Shown in pieces: positions 18,864 through 28,118 of a stretch of 64,000 nucleotides of DNA. Made by a program: the position numbers and the translations under genes. The notes below the pieces were generated by a model. It did no database searches. It was not told the DNA's origin and saw only the letters and a program-made list of their open reading frames with translations. The first letter of the stretch is position 1. Every line of letters starts with the position of its first letter. Source of the DNA: Flexivirga alba (GTDB lineage Bacteria > Actinomycetota > Actinomycetes > Actinomycetales > Dermatophilaceae); NCBI RefSeq assembly GCF_042661025.1, contig NZ_JBHSWH010000001.1, positions 2,418,001-2,482,000 on the forward strand, read 5' to 3'.

Positions 18864-20170
18864 CGACGCACCATCCGTGGTTGCGGGCGCGCCGACAGCC
18901 GCGCCAAGGCTGGGTCGAGGCTGCCCGCCCCGCGCCACTTGGTGACTGGCACTCCGAGGCGTTCGATCGCACGGATCTCGCGCTCGCGCTCCAGCAGCCG
19001 AAGTCGTACGGCGAGCGACATCACCGGGTCATCGACCGGCAGGTCACCCGGGAAGCAATCGATGACGAGCACGGTCACGCCGCGTTGCGCGAGTCTGGCG
19101 GCCAGCGCCAGGGGCATCGGGCTGAGCAATGGGCTGACGAGCAGCAGCACACCGCCGGGACGCAGGCGGGTGCGGACCGCCGCCGTCCGAAATCCGGTGC
19201 CGATCCCACGCTCGGTCCTGCCGAGGCAGTCGAGGACCCGACGGGTATGCAGCACTCCCATGCCGACCGGCACTCGCACGTGGTGCATGCCGCCGACGAC
19301 CTCGAGACCGACCCGGTCGCCACGGCCGAGGAAGTGGGTGGCCAGGCCCGCCGACGCGCGCACCCCGAGGTCGAGCGAGCTGGCCGCGTCGTCGTCCGGG
19401 TCGACGCTGGCGTAATCGGTGGATGCGTCGAGGATGAGGAGTACTTCGGTGTCCTGCTCCGCGAAGGAGGTACGCACGTGCAGCGTGCCGGTGCGGGCCG
19501 AGACCGGCCAGTGGATGCGCCGTAGGCGGTCGCCGGCCTGGAATAGTCGGATGTCGGCGAACTCGGTGCCCTCGGCCCGAGTATTACTGCGGTTGACGCC
19601 GATGAGTCCCTGCGGATGGGGGAGCGCCCGCTTGCTGTCGAACGCAGCAGTGTCCGGAAGCGTCGTCATGGTGATGCCGGGAAGACGCGCCGTGCCATAG
19701 CGATATCCGCCCCACGGGCCGTAGATCGCGACCCGCGTGCCGAGGATGTATCGGGTGCCCCATCGCTCCGGTCGCCAGCGCAGGGTGCTCACGGTGCGTC
19801 CGTCACCGAGGGCGCCGGCCACCGCACCCGAATCGGGCGTCGTTGTGAGCATCCGCCGGTCACCGACGAACAACGCGAATTGTTCGGCGGAGTCGCCGCC
19901 GTCGATGCGGACAGTCCATGCCTGCGTGCTGCCCTCGATCGGTGAAGTGGTCGACACTGTCCCGCTGATGTCGGGTATGGCGCGAGGGCGCGTGGCGAGC
20001 GTCCACACCGTCACGATCAGCAATGGCGTGCCGAGCACCAGCAGGTCCGCCCGTCCGAAACCGACGGCCGCGCCGACCAACACGACGGCCAGCAGTGCAG
20101 CCCGTAGGAATGCCGGGGTGATGCGCCATCGGGTGCTGTCGTGCGAGACCCGCGTGGTGCGGCTCACCAC
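18860..20170 (-). CDS. DUF58 (vWA-like) protein partner of MoxR
   Basis: 436 aa. Two N-terminal TM helices (FLRAALLAVVLVGAAVGFG and LGTPLLIVTVWTLA), then a beta-rich region and the DUF58 signature AEGTEFADIRLFQAGDRLRR followed by IHWPVSARTGTLHV. The vWA-like MIDAS region is represented by VLLILDASTDY. DUF58 proteins work with MoxR AAA+ ATPases, probably in maturation of membrane or secreted complexes. It lies 7 bp downstream of the MoxR gene and overlaps the following membrane protein gene. GTG 20170 is the start. Confidence 0.88.
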   Translation of the reverse strand: MVSRTTRVSHDSTRWRITPAFLRAALLAVVLVGAAVGFGRADLLVLGTPLLIVTVWTLATRPRAIPDISGTVSTTSPIEGSTQAWTVRIDGGDSAEQFALFVGDRRMLTTTPDSGAVAGALGDGRTVSTLRWRPERWGTRYILGTRVAIYGPWGGYRYGTARLPGITMTTLPDTAAFDSKRALPHPQGLIGVNRSNTRAEGTEFADIRLFQAGDRLRRIHWPVSARTGTLHVRTSFAEQDTEVLLILDASTDYASVDPDDDAASSLDLGVRASAGLATHFLGRGDRVGLEVVGGMHHVRVPVGMGVLHTRRVLDCLGRTERGIGTGFRTAAVRTRLRPGGVLLLVSPLLSPMPLALAARLAQRGVTVLVIDCFPGDLPVDDPVMSLAVRLRLLEREREIRAIERLGVPVTKWRGAGSLDPALARLSARPQPRMVRR

Positions 20171-20176
20171 GGCCGG

Positions 20177-21157
20177 TCAGGCCTTCGCCGTCGCCGGTGC
20201 CGGCACGTTGTTGAGCAGCCCGCGCACCACGGTGGAGGCCGTCACGCCGCTCATCCATAGCTCCGGCTTGATGGTGACGCGGTGGGTCAGCACGGAGAGC
20301 GCCACCGTCTTGACGTCCTCCGGGGTCACGTAATCCCGGCCGCGGACGACCGCGAACGCCCTGCCGACGAGCAGCAGTGCCAACGAGCCGCGCGGGGATG
20401 CGCCGATCAGCACCTGCGCGTGCTCGCGGGTCGCGGCGGCGAGCCGCACGCAGTAGTCGACGACGGAATCGTCGACGACGAGCTGCTCGATGGCGGCTTG
20501 CATCCCGAGCACGCCTGCGGAGTCGGTCACCGGCTCGAGAGCGATGTCCTCCTGGTGGCGACTCATCCGGCGCAGCAGCACGTCGGTCTCCTCCTCCGCT
20601 GTCGGGTAGCCAAAGCTGACCCGGCTCAGGAACCGGTCCAGTTGCGCCTCGGGAAGTGGGTAAGTGCCTTCGTACTCCACGGGATTCGCAGTTGCGATGA
20701 CGTGGAAGGGATGCGGCAGCCGGAAGGTCTCGCCCTCGACCGTGACCTGGCGCTCCTGCATTGCTTCCAACAAGGCGGCTTGGGTTTTGGGTGGCGTGCG
20801 GTTGATCTCGTCGGCGAGCAGCAGACCGGTGAAGATCGGCCCCTGCCGGAAATCGAAGGTGGCAGTCCGCTGGTCGAAGATGAACGATCCGGTCAGGTCG
20901 GCAGGCAGCAGGTCCGGCGTGAACTGGGCCCGTGCGAAATCCAGTCCGAGGGTCTGAGCGAGCGATCGGGCGGCGAGCGTCTTGCCGAGCCCCGGGTTGT
21001 CCTCGAGCAGTACATGGCCGCCGGCGAGAACGGTGGCGAGGACGAGCTCGAGTGCGCCGCGCTTCCCGACGACCGCTGTGCCGACACGATCGAGGATCTG
21101 CGCGGCACGCTCGGTGGTCTCGGTGATGGACGGGATGACGGGCGGTTGCTGGCTCAC
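20177..21157 (-). CDS. MoxR-family AAA+ ATPase
   Basis: 326 aa chaperone-like ATPase. Walker A is EDNPGLGKT (about 52-60), Walker B LLADEINRTPPKTQAALLEA, sensor 1 VIATANPVEYEGTYPLPEAQ, and a C-terminal lid with ASPRGSLALL. The GTG start 21157 overlaps the upstream gene stop (GTGA). It is third in a five-gene operon with DUF4129 and DUF58 partners, the common actinobacterial arrangement. Client complexes are unknown. Confidence 0.93.
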   Translation of the reverse strand: MSQQPPVIPSITETTERAAQILDRVGTAVVGKRGALELVLATVLAGGHVLLEDNPGLGKTLAARSLAQTLGLDFARAQFTPDLLPADLTGSFIFDQRTATFDFRQGPIFTGLLLADEINRTPPKTQAALLEAMQERQVTVEGETFRLPHPFHVIATANPVEYEGTYPLPEAQLDRFLSRVSFGYPTAEEETDVLLRRMSRHQEDIALEPVTDSAGVLGMQAAIEQLVVDDSVVDYCVRLAAATREHAQVLIGASPRGSLALLLVGRAFAVVRGRDYVTPEDVKTVALSVLTHRVTIKPELWMSGVTASTVVRGLLNNVPAPATAKA

Positions 21158-21696
21158 AGTGCCTCGATGCGGTTGATGATGTCGGTCAGGGTCTGGTGGG
21201 CAGTCGGCGGCGCGGGGTCGGCCAGGAGGTAGTCAGCCAGCCGCGGGTCCGAGCGAGTGATCAGGGTGTCGTCGTCGGGCAGCTGCGCAGCGCCGCTCTC
21301 GGCAGCGCGCAGTTTGAGCCGCTCGACCGCGATGTCGCGCAGGATGCCCTGCACACTGGCGGCGCTGGCGTTCGAGTCGCCGTCGCCCTTGTGGACCGCG
21401 GCGTCATCGATCAGCCGCCGCAGGTAGCTGATCCGGGAGTCCGCGCCGGTTCGCAGTCGTCGGCCGATCGGATCGCCGGTCCAGTTCGTGGGGTCCCAGT
21501 CATTGCGCCTGTCGCCGGCCCACCAGCAGAGCGCGAAGACAGTGCCGAGCGCCGCCAGGAGTCCGACGGGTTGCGGGTGCATGTGCAGCCACGCGGTGAA
21601 CACCCAGGCGATCAGCCAGCAAATCACCAGGGCGCTGATCCGGCGCACCCAGTTTTGCGGGCGGTCGGCATCGACGGTGGGCGAAGGGGACGTCAT
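21154..21696 (-). CDS. Small membrane protein of the MoxR operon
   Basis: 180 aa with two adjacent TM helices (ISALVICWLIAWVFTAWLHM, then LLAALGTVFALCWWAG) and a cytoplasmic C-terminal half rich in charged residues. ATG 21696 overlaps the DUF4129 gene stop and its own stop overlaps moxR, so all are translationally coupled. No domain recognised. Confidence 0.8.
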   Translation of the reverse strand: MTSPSPTVDADRPQNWVRRISALVICWLIAWVFTAWLHMHPQPVGLLAALGTVFALCWWAGDRRNDWDPTNWTGDPIGRRLRTGADSRISYLRRLIDDAAVHKGDGDSNASAASVQGILRDIAVERLKLRAAESGAAQLPDDDTLITRSDPRLADYLLADPAPPTAHQTLTDIINRIEAL

Positions 21697-22379
21697 ACGC
21701 GGTCCCTGGTAGTTGCCAACAGCGATCGGTGCAGCGTCGTGAGCGCCCGCTGGGCGGACGCGCGATCCTGCTCGGTGAGCGGGTGCGCGGAGTAGCGGGC
21801 CTCCCGGTAGAGCGCACCGAGAGTGCGCAGTGCGCGCCGGTCCACGTCGAGCGCGTCCAGCACCCGGATGGTGAGTTCGGCAGACGTCTCGCTTGGCCGG
21901 CGCTCGACCCCGACCTGCGCGACCGCCTGCTCCAGATCGACCCAGCAGGCGACGACGGCGTTGGACGGGGCACCCTCGAGGATGCGCTGCTGCTGACGTC
22001 CGGCGGCTTCGGTGACTGCATCGAGCACCGCGTCGTCGACCTCGGCCAGCGCGCCTTGTTGCGTGGTGCGAGACCGGTGCTGCCACCTGCGGATAACCGA
22101 GAGCGCGACGGCGACGAGCAGCCAGAGCAACCCCAGCAGCACGAGGCCGAAGAGGATGTCGAGTATGGCCACACCGAGCGTGTGCGCGCCGTGCTGAGCC
22201 GCCGGGTTGGGCGACCGCCAAGCGGTGGCCCCTGAGGGCGTGGGGTCCTTGAAGGTCGCGTGCCGGATGTTGATGTTCGGATCCCGGTCCGGGCGCTGCA
22301 GGATCGGGGTTCGCGAAGCAGTGGTGACGACGATCAGCACCATGAGGGCAAGTGCCGTCCCCGCTCCCACGAGCAGCAA
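21693..22379 (-). CDS. DUF4129 domain membrane protein
   Basis: About 228 aa. An N-terminal TM helix (ALALMVLIVVTT), a second helix (ILFGLVLLGLLWLLVAVAL), then a cytoplasmic DUF4129 domain with AVVACWVDLEQAVAQVGV, RRPSETSAELTIRVL and LYREARYSAHPLTE. First gene of the DUF4129 - small membrane protein - MoxR - DUF58 - membrane protein operon. The start is uncertain: TTG 22379 and GTG 22370 are in frame, and the upstream frame stays open without a clear start or ribosome binding site. Confidence 0.8.
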   Translation of the reverse strand: MLLVGAGTALALMVLIVVTTASRTPILQRPDRDPNINIRHATFKDPTPSGATAWRSPNPAAQHGAHTLGVAILDILFGLVLLGLLWLLVAVALSVIRRWQHRSRTTQQGALAEVDDAVLDAVTEAAGRQQQRILEGAPSNAVVACWVDLEQAVAQVGVERRPSETSAELTIRVLDALDVDRRALRTLGALYREARYSAHPLTEQDRASAQRALTTLHRSLLATTRDRV

Positions 22380-22486
22380 CCGGCGATCCGCCCCCGTGGC
22401 GGCTTGCCCTCCCCAGAATCCACCGTTCCAACTTACGGCGTTGCCATCAAGCGCACGCAGGAACGCAACCCTTTCGTTACGGGCGG

Positions 22487-25126
22487 CTACTTCTTCCGAG
22501 GCGGCGGCGGGACGAGCTGTGCATCTCGGATCTCCAGGGAATCGGCGTCGCTGTAGTCCAGCGACCCCGTCACCTTGCCTGCTGCGCGCAGGTCTCCCTC
22601 GGATGCGCGTACCAGCGCCTGTGCATCGGCCGGAGCCGCCAGCGTCAGTGCCGTCACCTCGGCGCGCATACCGAGCTTGGCGTCGGACTTCGCCTTACGT
22701 ATGCCGGCCAACGCCTCGCCGACCACCTGCAGTGCCGTCGCGTCACCGGTCGCCGGCCCGCACTCATCCGTCACCGGCCACGGCGCGTGGTGCACCGAGT
22801 CCTGGTGCCACCACGACCAGACCTCCTCGGTCGAGTAGGGCAGGAACGGTGCGAACAAACGCAATTGGACATCCAGCGCGATCCGCAACGTGGCGCGGGC
22901 GCTCGCGGCTGCGGCGTCGTCCTGCCCGCCATACGCACGGTCCTTGATCAGCTCGATGTAGTCGTCGCAGAAGGTCCAGAAGAACGCTTCGGTCAGCTCC
23001 AGGCTGCGCGTGTAGTCCCACGACTCGAAGTGCTTGGTCGCCTGCTCCACCAGGGTGTGCAGCCCGGCGAGCAACGCCAGGTCGAGCGGCTCGGTCACCG
23101 CTGCCGCGAGGTCACCGTCCACTTCACCCATGCCGAGTGCGAACTTGCTGGCGTTGAGCAGTTTCATCGCGAGGCGACGGCCGACCTTCATCTGGCTCTC
23201 GTCGTATGCCGCGTCCATGCCGAGGCGCCCCGACGCGGCCCAGTAACGCACCGCGTCGGCACTGTGCTGGGTCAGCACGTCCTCGGGCGTCACCGCATTG
23301 CCCTTCGATTTGGACATCTTCTTGCGGTCCGGGTCGAGGATCCAGCCGTTGATCGCCGCATCAGTCCACGGGACGGTGTCGTGCTCGAAGTGACTGCGGA
23401 CCACGGTCGCGAAGAGCCAGGTGCGGATGATGTCGTGGCCCTGCGGGCGCATGTCCATCGGGAAGATCTTGGCGAAAAGCTCCGCGTCGTTGCGGCCACC
23501 GGCATTGCCGGTCACCGGCCATCCGGAGGCGATCTGCGGCGACAGCGACGACGTCGCCCAAGTGTCCATGATGTCCGGGTCGCCGACGAATCCGCCTGGG
23601 ACTCCTCGCTGTTCAGCCGTATAACCCGGCGGCACATCGGTCGCCGGGTCCATCGGCAGCGTGTCCGCCGCGGCGGGGATGGGGTGCTCGTGGTCGGGCT
23701 GGCCATCGGCGTCCAGGGGGTACCAGATCGGGAACGGCACACCGAAGAAGCGCTGCCGACTGATCAGCCAGTCACCGTTGAGGCCGTCGACCCAGTTGGT
23801 GTAGCGGCTGCGCATGAAGGCCGGGTGGAAGTCGATCTGCTCGCCGCGGGCCACCAGGGCCTTGCGCAGGTCGGCGTCGTGGCCGCCATTGGTGAGGTAC
23901 CACTGGCGGCTGGTCACGATCTCCAGCGGCTTGTCGCCCTTTTCGAAGAAGTTCGCCTTGCGCTGGGTCGGTTTCGGCTCGCCGTCCAGGTCGCCGGACT
24001 CGCGCAGCGCGTCGACGATCGCGACCCGGGCCGAGTGGACGGTCTTGGTGGCCATGCTCTCGGCATACAACTGCTCGCCGGGGCCGCCCGCGATCCAGGC
24101 CGGCGTCTCGCCCTGCAGGCGGCCGTTGCGGGTGATGATCGAGCGCATCGGCAGCTGCAACTCGCGCCACCAGATCACGTCGGTGAGGTCACCGAACGTG
24201 CAGCACATCGCAATGCCGGCGCCCTTGTCGGGCTCGGCGAGGTGATGGGCGACCACGGGGATCTCGACGCCGAAAAGCGGTGAGGTCACAGTGGATCCGA
24301 AGAGTGACTGGTAGCGCTCGTCGTCCGGGTGGGCGATCAGGGCGACGCAGGCAGGGATCAACTCCGGGCGGGTCGTCTCGATGTAGATCTTCTCGTCGCC
24401 GTGGTGGAACGCCACCCGGTGGAACGCGCCGGGGTAGTCGCGCGCTTCGAGCTCGGCCTGCGCGACGGCGGACTGGAACGTCACGTCCCACAGGCCAGGC
24501 GCCTCGGCCTGGTAGGCCTGGCCACGCTCCAAGTTGTGCAGGAACGCTTCCTGCGCCACGGCGCGCGACCGATCGTCGATCGTGCGGTAGGTCTGCCCCC
24601 AGTCGACCGACACACCGAGGCGGCGGAAGAGCGACTCGAAGGCCACCTCGTCCTCGGTCGTCAGCTCGTCACACAACGGGATGAAGTTCACGCGGCTGAT
24701 CGGCACCTGGTCGGCGGCTTTGACCGACTTGCCCTCGGCGCCGCGCAGCGGCGTGAAGTCGGGGTCGTATGCCGCGGAGTGGTCGCCGCGCACGCCGTAG
24801 TAGTTCTGCACCCGGCGCTCGGTCGGCAGGCCGTTGTCGTCCCAACCCAGCGGGTAGAACACTTCCTTGCCCTGCATCCGCTGGTAGCGCGCCACCACAT
24901 CGGTGTGGGTGTAACCGAAGACGTGGCCCACGTGCAGGCTGCCGCTCGCCGTCGGCGGCGGCGTGTCGATCGAGAAAACCTGGTCGCGGGGGAGCGACAG
25001 TGCGCGCTCGCGGTCGAACTTGTAGGTGTCCTGCTCGCGCCATACAGCAGCCCACTTGTCCTCCAAGCCGTCCACTGTCGGCTTGTCGGGGATCTGGGGT
25101 GCGCTGCTGTTGGCGGCTTCAGTCAT
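22487..25126 (-). CDS. valS: Valyl-tRNA synthetase
   Basis: 879 aa class I synthetase charging tRNA-Val. The HIGH-type motif lies in PTASGSLHVGHVFGYTHTD, KMSKS in RKKMSKSKGNAVTPEDVL, and an editing (CP1) domain lies between them with WIAGGPGEQLYAESMATKT. A C-terminal anticodon-binding domain and short arm end in the tail PPPRKK. ATG 25126 starts MTEAANSS; ATG 25135 is three codons earlier and equally possible. The gene is monocistronic here; folC, its usual neighbour in mycobacteria, instead follows ileS at 46 kb. Confidence 0.96.
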   Translation of the reverse strand: MTEAANSSAPQIPDKPTVDGLEDKWAAVWREQDTYKFDRERALSLPRDQVFSIDTPPPTASGSLHVGHVFGYTHTDVVARYQRMQGKEVFYPLGWDDNGLPTERRVQNYYGVRGDHSAAYDPDFTPLRGAEGKSVKAADQVPISRVNFIPLCDELTTEDEVAFESLFRRLGVSVDWGQTYRTIDDRSRAVAQEAFLHNLERGQAYQAEAPGLWDVTFQSAVAQAELEARDYPGAFHRVAFHHGDEKIYIETTRPELIPACVALIAHPDDERYQSLFGSTVTSPLFGVEIPVVAHHLAEPDKGAGIAMCCTFGDLTDVIWWRELQLPMRSIITRNGRLQGETPAWIAGGPGEQLYAESMATKTVHSARVAIVDALRESGDLDGEPKPTQRKANFFEKGDKPLEIVTSRQWYLTNGGHDADLRKALVARGEQIDFHPAFMRSRYTNWVDGLNGDWLISRQRFFGVPFPIWYPLDADGQPDHEHPIPAAADTLPMDPATDVPPGYTAEQRGVPGGFVGDPDIMDTWATSSLSPQIASGWPVTGNAGGRNDAELFAKIFPMDMRPQGHDIIRTWLFATVVRSHFEHDTVPWTDAAINGWILDPDRKKMSKSKGNAVTPEDVLTQHSADAVRYWAASGRLGMDAAYDESQMKVGRRLAMKLLNASKFALGMGEVDGDLAAAVTEPLDLALLAGLHTLVEQATKHFESWDYTRSLELTEAFFWTFCDDYIELIKDRAYGGQDDAAAASARATLRIALDVQLRLFAPFLPYSTEEVWSWWHQDSVHHAPWPVTDECGPATGDATALQVVGEALAGIRKAKSDAKLGMRAEVTALTLAAPADAQALVRASEGDLRAAGKVTGSLDYSDADSLEIRDAQLVPPPPRKK

Positions 25127-25185
25127 GCCGCACATGATCCCATCCGCCCGCGCGCGGTGACGAATCGGTTTCGGCTTCGGCTCGG

Positions 25186-26622
25186 TCAGGCCGGCACGAG
25201 CGTCTCGTCCAAACCCTCCTGCAGGCAACGGCGCAGCAGCGGCAGGTCCTTCACCGCTCGCCCGTCGACGTTGACCGCGATGCACGCAGTGTCGACGTAG
25301 CTGAGCAGGGACGCCGCGATCGCCACTCCGGGCAGGGGGCCGAACGCGAAGATGCCGGTCACCTGCGCACCTGCCATGTATGACGTCCGGGTCGGCCCGG
25401 AATTGACCGCTACCGATGCGTCGGCCACTGCCCCCGACCGCTGCAGCGCGACGAGGACCTGTGACGGCAGGACGCCGGTCACCGGCGCGGCGGCGCGCAA
25501 CGCGTCCAACGCCTCCTCGGTGTGCAAGGACAACACCTCACCACGCACGGCGGCGACCCGGTCGGCGGCGTCGGCGATGCCGATCGGCGCCGCGATCATT
25601 GCGCCGGCGAAGCGATTGCCGCTGCTCGGATCCTCTGCGCGACTGAGCGAGACCCGGATGCTCATCGACAGGTCCTCGAGTTCGACGCCGTGCTTCTGGT
25701 GATAGCGCCGCAGCCCGGCCAGAACTGCTGCGATGAACACGTCCTGCAGCGACCCACCGGCGGTGTGCGCCACGGTGGTCAGGCCCGCGAGCGGCGTTGT
25801 CAGCGTGAGGAATTGCCAGTCCCTGCCCTCTCGGTCGACGAGCAGCGGCGAAGGCGGCGCCGGAGCTGCGGCAGTGAGGCGACGGACCGAGGCGGCATAC
25901 CGCATGCCCTCCGACACGGCGCCCAGCGGATCACGTATGGCGGCCAGCCCGCGGCCCGCGGCAGACAGCGCGTGGCGCGGCGCACCGACCAGGCTGCCGA
26001 TGCCGCCGGTTGCGCTCAGGCGGATCGGGTCGCTCGGTGCCGGTCGCGGCCGATCGGTCGGCGCGGTCGGTTTGTCCGGGGTGTGCTCCCGGGTGCGAGA
26101 CAGCAGCATCGACATCAACTGCACGGTGCCAGGCGTGTCGGCGAACGTGTGATGGATCCGCAGCACGCACGCCGCGCTTCCGTCGGCCAGCCCGGTGAAC
26201 AAGGTGGCGTCCCACAGCGGTCGGTGGCGGTCGAGCGGCGCCAGCGCGATCCCCTCGGCCGCCTGTATGACGTCCTCGGCCCGACCCTCGCCGCCGAGAT
26301 CGCGGCGATGCACGTGACGGTCGATGTCGAAGTCGTCGTCATCGACCCAGACCGGGCGGGTCGTCGGCACCGCCGGTTCCATCACCCGTTGGCGCAACCG
26401 GCGCACCAGCGCCGTGCCCCATTCGTAAGCGGCGTGGAAACGTTCCCAGTCCGGCTCCTCGTCGAGCAGGATCACCACACAGTTGGTCGCCGACAAGGCC
26501 GGGTGCCGCTCGGATCGCCACAGCATGGTCTCCACCGGATCCAACGTCGGGCGATGTGACCAGGCGGCCGCCGCAGCCCAGCGCTCGCGGTCCGTGAGGT
26601 CGTCCGGGTGGCTTCTCGCCAT
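25186..26622 (-). CDS. WS/DGAT-type O-acyltransferase (wax ester/triacylglycerol synthase)
   Basis: 478 aa acyl-CoA-dependent acyltransferase making triacylglycerol or wax ester. The active-site motif reads HHTFADT (in CVLRIHHTFADTPGTVQLM); the family consensus is HHxxxDG, so the final glycine is replaced by threonine. The C-terminal NSGPTRTSYMAGAQVTGIFA block is typical of the family. The start overlaps the stop of the HAD-PlsC gene (TGATG). With plsB and plsC upstream it completes a route from glycerol 3-phosphate to neutral lipid and mirrors Rv2482c-Rv2484c. Confidence 0.9.
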   Translation of the reverse strand: MARSHPDDLTDRERWAAAAAWSHRPTLDPVETMLWRSERHPALSATNCVVILLDEEPDWERFHAAYEWGTALVRRLRQRVMEPAVPTTRPVWVDDDDFDIDRHVHRRDLGGEGRAEDVIQAAEGIALAPLDRHRPLWDATLFTGLADGSAACVLRIHHTFADTPGTVQLMSMLLSRTREHTPDKPTAPTDRPRPAPSDPIRLSATGGIGSLVGAPRHALSAAGRGLAAIRDPLGAVSEGMRYAASVRRLTAAAPAPPSPLLVDREGRDWQFLTLTTPLAGLTTVAHTAGGSLQDVFIAAVLAGLRRYHQKHGVELEDLSMSIRVSLSRAEDPSSGNRFAGAMIAAPIGIADAADRVAAVRGEVLSLHTEEALDALRAAAPVTGVLPSQVLVALQRSGAVADASVAVNSGPTRTSYMAGAQVTGIFAFGPLPGVAIAASLLSYVDTACIAVNVDGRAVKDLPLLRRCLQEGLDETLVPA

Positions 26623-28118
26623 CAGTCCTCCTGCCCGCTCTTGCTGGTCGAGTAGCCCGGAGCGCTAGCGGAGGGCGTATCGAGACCCGGCCAATTGGCA
26701 AGGGTCTGCTCGAATGTCTTGTGCAGCTTGGTGATTCGCCTGTCCATCGTCTTCACCGTCCAGTCGGTCTCCGGTGGCAGCACAGCGACGTCGACGCGTC
26801 CCGATTTGAGCACGAAGGAATGCTTGCCGAGTAGTTCACCGGTGTTGCGAAGCACGATGGGCACGATGGGCACGCCCGCCTGGATCGCCAGGTGGAAGGC
26901 GCCCTTCTTGAAGCGGCCGAGCGCGCCCGTCGCGGAGCGGGTTCCCTCCGGGAAGATCATCAGCGAGGTTCCGGCGCGGATCCGCTCGACGACCGGGTCC
27001 AGCGCCGCGCGCGCCTCCGTCGAGTTGGCCCGATCGATGTAGACGGGGTCGAGCAGCAGGCCGCCGACAAGCGCCCGCGGGTCGAACCGGGCTTCCTTCT
27101 TGGCGACGACGGTGAAGTCCCGTTTGAGCAACGCACCCACGACGACCGGGTCGAGCGAGCTCTGATGGTTGGCAACGAAGACCGCCGGGCGGTGAGACCA
27201 CAGCCGCTCCTCGCCGAGCACGTCCAGCGACACACCGGCCAGGGCCAGCGGTAGGCCGGTGGTCAGCCCGGTCGCGGCGTTCAGCCCGCGCTGGCGGTCT
27301 CCGCTGAGCAGGCCGATCGTCATACCCGCGGACGCGGCGGCGTTGAGCCCGCCGAGCGCGGCAGCCGTCCGGACGACTGAGGTCAGTGAACCCTTGGCGG
27401 GGTCGCGCAGGTTCAGGATCGGCCAGCCCAGGCGCTCCGCGGCCGCCCGCAGCCCGCGGTGCGGGTTGAGCGCGACCGGCGAACCGACCGACGACAGGAA
27501 CGCGACGTCCTCGTATCCGTTGCCGTAGGCGTAGGACTCCGGCAGCCCGAGCCCGTGCTGCTTGGCGAAGGCGCGCACCGCTGCGGCCTTGTGACGGCCC
27601 CACAGCATCGGTCCCTCGGTGTCCCCGGTGAACACACCGTCCTCGACGACCAGCCGTGTGCAGACGAGGTTCTCGATGCCGAGTTCCCTTGCAATCGGGG
27701 CGATTTGGTATGGCGTAGCAGCTGAGGCGACCGCCACCGTGTGGCCCATGGCCAAGTGTGCCTGCACGAGAGCGCGCGACTCAGCGCGGATCGTGCCGGC
27801 GATCTTGCTCAGGAACAGGCGTTCTCCGGCCGCGATGTAGGCCTCTTCCGACTGGCCGCGCAACGACGCGAAGAACCGCTGCGAAATCTTCGTCGGGTCC
27901 CCACCGAGCACTTCACCGTCGACGACGTCGACGATGCTGCGCAGCAGGTCGATCGGGGTGAGCTCGCGCTTGCGCAACTGGTCGCCGAAGAACGTGGTGC
28001 CCGTGTAGCCGGCGACCAGGGTGCCGTCCAGGTCGAAGAATGCTCCGACCTGTGGGCCGCGCGGACCGGCCTCGATCCGCTCGATCGCGTTCCGAACCGG
28101 CTGGGACAGGCCGCTCAT
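26622..28118 (-). CDS. plsC: HAD-IB phosphatase / 1-acylglycerol-3-phosphate acyltransferase fusion (PlsC)
   Basis: 498 aa two-domain protein. Residues about 20-280 form a HAD-IB hydrolase (FFDLDGTLVAGYTG, AYGNGYEDVAFLSSVG); residues about 300-490 form a PlsC acyltransferase with NHQSSLDPVV (HX4D) and FPEGTRSATGALGRFKKGA. It acylates lysophosphatidate, and the HAD domain may act on phosphatidate or serine phosphate. ATG 28118 overlaps the plsB stop (ATGA). The last ~20 residues (LDTPSASAPGYSTSKSGQED) are encoded by a genomic repeat. The same fusion exists in Rv2483c. Confidence 0.92.
   Translation of the reverse strand: MSGLSQPVRNAIERIEAGPRGPQVGAFFDLDGTLVAGYTGTTFFGDQLRKRELTPIDLLRSIVDVVDGEVLGGDPTKISQRFFASLRGQSEEAYIAAGERLFLSKIAGTIRAESRALVQAHLAMGHTVAVASAATPYQIAPIARELGIENLVCTRLVVEDGVFTGDTEGPMLWGRHKAAAVRAFAKQHGLGLPESYAYGNGYEDVAFLSSVGSPVALNPHRGLRAAAERLGWPILNLRDPAKGSLTSVVRTAAALGGLNAAASAGMTIGLLSGDRQRGLNAATGLTTGLPLALAGVSLDVLGEERLWSHRPAVFVANHQSSLDPVVVGALLKRDFTVVAKKEARFDPRALVGGLLLDPVYIDRANSTEARAALDPVVERIRAGTSLMIFPEGTRSATGALGRFKKGAFHLAIQAGVPIVPIVLRNTGELLGKHSFVLKSGRVDVAVLPPETDWTVKTMDRRITKLHKTFEQTLANWPGLDTPSASAPGYSTSKSGQED
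26646..26687 (-). repeat. GGTCGAGTAG...CGAGACC repeat unit inside the plsC 3' end
   Basis: The unit begins GGTCGAGTAGCCCGGAGCG and ends GCGTATCGAGACC, the form of the short dispersed repeat widespread in Micrococcales genomes. It supplies the final codons and an extended tail of the HAD-PlsC protein. Related units occur at 40784-40923 and, in part, near 63030. Confidence 0.6.
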
